DNA of 64,000 bases from Sphagnum compactum. Lineage: Eukaryota > Bryophyta > Sphagnopsida > Sphagnales. The notes beneath the pieces are model-generated. The model saw only the letters and a program-made list of their open reading frames with translations. It was not told where the DNA came from and did not search any database. The position numbers were made by a program, and so were the translations under genes. Of this stretch, positions 59,291-64,000 are shown one piece after another. The stretch is taken from positions 6,376,213 through 6,440,212 of the forward strand of contig OZ234493.1 in NCBI GenBank assembly GCA_965153455.1, read 5' to 3'. The first letter of the stretch is position 1. Every line of letters begins with the position of its first letter.

Positions 59291-60263
59291 TGGGTTAGGA
59301 CCAGCAAAGACCCAACAGTTTTAGGTGCATGTTTGATTTATTTTAAACACACACCTGTGCATTAGGCACGGGGAACAATGAAGCTTCCCCTGAAGTCGGA
59401 CGAATGAAGCTTCCCCTTAATCCGGACGGACAGTAGCCACGCACAGTACCTAAATATAGTGAGGGCGTGGCTTTCCCATGTCCGTCATCCATCCTGTCAT
59501 CCATCCTGGATGGCATCATACAGGGAAGAAAACCCTGGCAGAAATAAATAACCCCCCCCCTCGCCCCCTCATGCCCGGCCCTAGGGGGGGAACCCCCAAG
59601 ATTTATTGTACAGAGGACGTGGTCTTTTTCTTTTCATTTTCTTTTTCGTTCTCTGTTTTCGGTGTTTTTTGTTTGGTTTATAATAATAATAATAAAATAG
59701 AAAAATGAAAAATAATCTTATATATATATATATTTATTTATTTATTTATTATTATTATTTTTTTATTTTTTTTTATTTTTTAATTCATCCATCCCATCAG
59801 CCGTCTATTTAAGCTGGATGGGGTGGGTTAGGACCAACAAAGACCCAGCAGTTTTAGGTGCATGTTTGATTTATTTTAAACACACACCTGTGCATTAGGC
59901 ACGGGGCGCAAACTTGCCCGGCCCCAAGGGGGGCACCCCCAAGATTTACTGTACAGAGGACAAGGTGTTTTTCTTTTCATTTTTTTTTTCGTTCTCTGTT
60001 TTCGGTGTTTCTTTTTGTTTATAATAATAATAATAAAATAGAAAAATGAAAAATTATCTTGTATATATATAAAGTTTTAATTTCTTAATTCATCGATCCC
60101 TGTCTGGCTTATTTTTTAATTCATCCATCCCGTCAGCCGTCTATTTAAGCTGGATGGGGATGGATGTCTATTTAAGCCGGATGGGGTGGGTTAGGACCGG
60201 CAAAGACCCAGCAGTTTTAGGTGCATGTTTGATTTATTTTAAACACACACCTGTGCATTAGGC

Positions 60264-61330
60264 CTTTCTTATTATTCTATTCACAAAGAGAACAGACACA
60301 CGTGCAGGCGCGCACGCAAGAGAGCAGATGATCAAGAAAGACGGCGAGCGAGACAGTAAAGATGACAATTCTGGCTATCTAGATTCTCAAAGAAAACAGA
60401 CAAACGTGCAGGCACGCACACACACACACACACAAAAACACAGATTGAAAAGGTCGCAAGAGGTTGTCGTCTGCTGCATCTGTGGCACACGTCTAATAGG
60501 GCTAGCAGCAGTGTGTACAAGTGTGGTGGGATGGTGCACTTGATGATGCAACCCTGCACTTACACTTTGTACAAGGTATATTAAGAGGAACTTGCACATG
60601 GCTTTCGCAACTCATTATTTTCCAAGACGATGCGGCTCTGCTTCAGCGGGTATAGGATCCACATAGTCTGCATGGTCAAAGTTGTAGAGAATTATCTCCA
60701 TCAAAATCTCCTCCTCCTCATCACCAGAGCTACTTGCTGCCGCATGAGCTTTCAATGTCGACAATCTCCTGATCTAGTGCAGATTCACGTCATGTGGCAA
60801 TCCGGCAACAGCAGCAGCAGCAGCAACAACAACAACAGCAGCTTAACGATGTTGTGGGTATAAGCTCTTCTACACAGCTTCATCCTGCACCATCGGTAGT
60901 TGATCGCACGTACATCATGACCCGTAGCAATTAGACTTTATGCAATATTCTGTGGTAATGAAAACTCTCATTCAAATACTTACTTGATCATTGTGTTCAG
61001 ATGCAGCACCAGCGCTGATGATCATATTCGACTTGACGTGGTGCTCCGTATTGTTCATAGCTGCGAGTTGCTGTGAGCTTTCCAGGTTCAACATATGTTG
61101 GGGGGTTTCTGCATATGAATATGTTGGAAATTTCTACATCGATTCTTGAGTTATGTTCTTATATTCATACAGGTTCAGGGTGATTTTTTTGTTTTTGCAG
61201 GACTTTGCTTCTACAGTCAGTTCACCTCTAAAGGTATATGTACAATATATGTCTATTGTTTGCTAGATTTTTTATTTAAAATAAACAAAGTAACTACGAC
61301 ACCAATATCATTGAGCATCATTTTGTAATA
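60264..61330 (+). other. Unique ~1.07-kb insert inside a Helitron unit, possible gene capture
   Basis: Sequence between TGTGCATTAGG (60256) and the next 3' end (61330-61380) is unlike the other units. It has a (CA)n tract (60417-60433) and a CAG/CAA run at about 60807-60842 that would encode about 12 glutamines in one frame. There are scattered stops in every frame and exon-like stretches without a recognisable domain. A captured host exon is possible but unproven. Confidence 0.45.
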
Positions 61331-62043
61331 TGTACCGTCAAATACACACACCTGTGCATTATGCACGTGGCTCAAACTAGTATATAGTAAAGGAACAATG
61401 AAGCTTCCCCTGAAGCCGCTCGAATGAAGCTTCCCCTAATTCCAGACGGACCGGACGGACATTTCCTCCATCCGTCCGACCCGTCCATCCATCCGTCCCG
61501 TCATACAGGGAAGATGGCATCATACAGGGAAAAAAACCCTGGCAGAAATAAATAACCCCCCCCCCGCCCCTCATGCCCGGCCCCAGGGGAGGCACCCCCA
61601 AGATTTACTGTACAGAGGACGTGGTCTTTTTCTTTTCATTTTCTTTTTCATTCTCTGTTTTTGATGTTTTTTTTGTTATTATAATAATAAAATAGAAAAA
61701 TGAAAAATAATCTTATATATATATAAAGTTTTAATTTTTTAATTCATCCATCCGATCAGCCGTCTATTTAAGCCGGACGGGGATGGATGTCTATTTAAGC
61801 CGGATGGGGTGGGTTAGGACCGGCAAAGACCCAGCAGTTTTAGGTGCATGTTTGATTTATTTTAAACACACACCTGTGCATTAGGCACGGGGCACAAACT
61901 TGCCCGGCCCCAGGGGGGGCACCCCCAAAATTTACTGTACAGAGGACAGGGTGTTTTTCTTTTCATTTTCTTTTTCGTTCTCTGTTTTTGATGTTTCTTT
62001 TTGTTTATAATAATAAATATAAAATAGAAAAATGAAAAATTAT

Positions 62044-62044
<1 letters not shown>

Positions 62045-62081
<37 letters not shown>
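62045..62081. repeat. (TA)n microsatellite in a Helitron unit
   Basis: About 17 uninterrupted TA units. Shorter TA tracts sit at the equivalent place in other units (near 57975, 58330, 58670, 59718, 60063 and 61715), so the tract is an inherited part of the unit and varies in length. Confidence 0.9.
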
Positions 62082-62084
<3 letters not shown>

Positions 62085-62735
62085 CGTCAAATACACACAC
62101 CTGTGTGCATTATGCACGGGGCTCAAACTTGTTATATATAGTAAAGGACGTCGAGATGAAATGAAGCTTTCCATCCATCCGTCCGTCCGTTATCCGTCCC
62201 GTCATCCATCCAAACAGAACAAATATATATTTAAAAAAAGGAAAAAACTAGAAAAAAAATAAAAACAGAAAAACACTTTAACAATTAGAAAATTTTTGTA
62301 AACCTTTAAACATGAAACAAAAAAGGGAAATACAGTAAAATAATCTTTTAAAAAAATTAAAAAATAGATGACAAAAAATAAGAAACCAAACAGAGAGCAA
62401 AAGAAAGAGAAAAAAAAACCACACTTGAAAAAAAAAATGAGGTTTGTCTTCTTTTTCCAAACTTCAAACCTGCATCTAATCAAACAAAAATAAAAAAGTT
62501 TTTTTAATTATTTTTATTATAAAAAATATTAGAAAAATTAGAATTTTTTTGGAAAAGAAAATAGAAACTAAATAAATAGGGAAAAAGAAACACTTTATTT
62601 GTATTATACAAAATAATAATAAAAACAGAAAACACATAAAAATAAAAAAGATAAAAGTTTTTAAAAAAAACTAAAACATGAACCAAACATTGTTGAAATA
62701 ACACACCTGTGCATTAGGCACGGGGTTCAAACTAG

Positions 62736-62934
62736 TACATAGGTAAGGGCTGTTTTTAGTACCTATTTACTAACCACCTGTTTGTGGGTATTTTGTAGGT
62801 AGGTAGGGAAAAAAGGCATCTGAGCCAACAACCATGGTTAGCTAGGGAACTGGAACCGAACAGAAAATTGTTTCCTGACCACTTACCATTCATCCTTCAT
62901 GGTGCGCTTGGTGGGTGCTGGTTCACTGTGACCC
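62736..62934. mobile_element. Right half of the split Mutator-type MITE
   Basis: Starts TACATAGGTAAGGGCTG and matches 42112-42316. It ends with the inverted terminus (reverse complement GGGTCACAGTGAACCAGCA). Together with 57437-57636 it rebuilds an element of about 400 bp. The 9-bp flanks are not identical here. Confidence 0.88.
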
Positions 62935-62939
62935 CCAGC

Positions 62940-63715
62940 GGGTGCCGAATAGTACTTGTTGGGAATAACACTAAAAAAATTAAATTCACACAATTTTTAT
63001 GCCATGTAAAGCCCCACAAGCCGAGCTTTAACATATTTGGGCCTGCACTTGGCTTCACCTCACAGGCCCCTTGTTCCGATAAAGAACACCCCCTGGAGCT
63101 TGACCCAACACAAAATGTACCCCCACACAACCCATTTTGACTCTGCACCCCAAATAGAAACCCTGGGAAGGTCTTGGCTCACTCAAGATGGCAAAATGGG
63201 GCCCATCATCCATGATGCACAAAACAACCTGTTTCTGTCATAAATGTCCTCAAATCACCTACCTGACACGAGCCTTGCATAGTATGCAACTGGCTGTGCC
63301 ATAAAACAAAAGTTCTCTTCAGCTTAGTTGACTTCCATTTTCGATACTTTATGGCTATGTTCTGAGCCTTGTGTGTAGTGAAGTGATTTCTTTTCCATCT
63401 TCCCACTGCTGAAGGTGGACAAAACATGGAAACAACAAGTTTTTTGGTTCTTTCCAATCAATGTGGATGTGAAACAAAATATTACCAAGTTCCTCGACTC
63501 TCAACATTTTTGGACAAGGCATCTATGTTGGTACTGATACCACTCTTGTTTGGGTGTAAAACAAGGAGGACCATACACTAGTATGGCCGTCAAGCTGGAT
63601 GCTACCTCTAGCCACTTGTATAGGCACCTACTATTTTCCTATTCACGAATGGTAAAGCCCTCCTGGAGATTTACCAGTGTAAATGTAAAGGGCAGATACA
63701 TAATTTGTGCAATGT
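62940..63715. other. Intergenic DNA, no gene recognised
   Basis: Less AT-rich than average. Overlapping short frames on both strands (62868-63457) show no domain. Confidence 0.35.
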
Positions 63716-63719
63716 CCCT

Positions 63720-64000
63720 CATGCACTTAAGCCCCGTCCAATAAGTTCTTACTTCTTACAAATGTACAGAGGGAAAGTATGTTTTGCAATTTCCCTCCAT
63801 ATGTACATAAGAACCCACCACCCTCATGCACTTAAGGCCCTCTCCAGCGGGTTCTTAGTTCTTACACTTGTACAAAGGGAAAGTATGTTTTGTAATTTCC
63901 CTCCATTCGTACATAAGAACCCACCACCCTCATGCACTTAAGGCCCTCTCCAGCGGGTTCTTAGTTCTTACACATGTACAAAGGGAAAGTATGTTTTGTA
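63720..64000 (+). repeat. 105-106-bp foldback tandem array, running off the window
   Basis: Units start at 63720, 63825 and 63931 (CATGCACTTAAG). Copies 2 and 3 are almost identical, copy 1 more diverged. Within each unit, GTTCTTA-x-TTGTACAAAGGGAAA faces TTTCCCTCC-x-GTACATAAGAAC, so every unit is itself an imperfect palindrome. Confidence 0.9.

Larger units (their letters stand above)
57637..62735 (+). mobile_element. Tandem/nested non-autonomous Helitron array, ~5.1 kb
   Basis: The 5' end is TCTATAGTAAAGG just after an A. The 3' end is CTAG at 62732-62735 followed by T, so the array sits between A and T as Helitrons do. A 7-bp hairpin (CCTGTGC-ATTAG-GCACGGG, one G-T pair) ends about 10 bases before CTAG, as expected for a Helitron 3' end. 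Inside, a unit of about 340-360 bases recurs with GCCCGGCCCCAGGGGGG starting near 57830, 58179, 58524, 59573, 59918, 61575 and 61902. Hairpin/3'-end words recur near 58160, 58505, 59365, 59900, 61365, 61882, 62110 and 62720; 5'-like words (ATAGTAAAGGA) near 57640, 61384 and 62130. No Rep-helicase gene is present, so movement would need a partner elsewhere. Confidence 0.85.

Noticed and set aside
61377-61601. Proline/glycine-rich frames over Helitron ends
   Set aside because: They fall on the C and G runs and CCGTCC repeats of the Helitron units.

Overview
This 64 kb window is nuclear DNA from a land plant with a large, repeat-filled genome. The evidence is a 14-exon gene with GT-AG introns, plant-type gene families, AT-rich intergenic DNA and layers of decayed plant transposons. 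I could not fix the species. The single-exon Core-2/GT14 gene, the hAT and LINE relics and many young tandem arrays would suit a fern, lycophyte, bryophyte or gymnosperm. No bacterial, organellar or viral genome is present.

Only two intact protein genes are convincing. (1) 1208-6255 (+) encodes a DDX54/Dbp10-type DEAD-box RNA helicase (plant RH29), a nucleolar factor for the large ribosomal subunit. I resolved it into 14 exons, and the joined CDS is exactly 2640 nt (879 aa plus stop). Upstream lie a 40-bp minisatellite (1-770), a perfect 21-nt dyad (870-890) and a telomere-like TTAGGG triplet (967-986). (2) 27047-28381 (-) encodes a single-exon Golgi type II Core-2/I-branching (GT14) glycosyltransferase. 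The two genes are unrelated in function and 21 kb apart.

Everything else is mobile or repetitive. 8.4-18.3 kb is dominated by a Mutator-like element: a broken MULE transposase with a SWIM-type zinc finger (9866-12105), surrounded by tandem arrays that all carry the motif GGTATTGC or its reverse complement in 50-55-bp or 79-80-bp units. A second, transposase-less copy of the same layout seems to follow from 14.46 kb. 19.2-20.9 kb holds a C2H2 zinc-finger ORF fragment, a 39-bp repeat and an array of GACGAC/GTCGTC dyads. 29-36 kb contains a Tourist-like MITE with TAA duplications, a hAT-like transposase pseudogene and two MITEs with related termini. 40.5-43 kb contains a LINE-like 3' tail, a MULE-type MITE with a 9-bp target duplication, and an inverted copy of a repeat also found at 25.5 kb. 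44.4 kb has a 37-bp-stem hairpin. 49.2 kb has a fresh 173-bp tandem duplication. 53.4 kb has a 36-bp array with G-box-like dyads. 54.0-54.7 kb is an LTR-retrotransposon remnant.

57.4-62.9 kb is the clearest insertion history. A MITE copy is split by a 5.1 kb tandem array of Helitron units (5' TC, 3' hairpin plus CTAG, inserted between A and T). The unsplit copy at 41.9 kb acts as the empty site. One Helitron unit carries about 1 kb of unique DNA with a CAG/CAA run, possibly captured. The window ends inside a 106-bp foldback tandem array.
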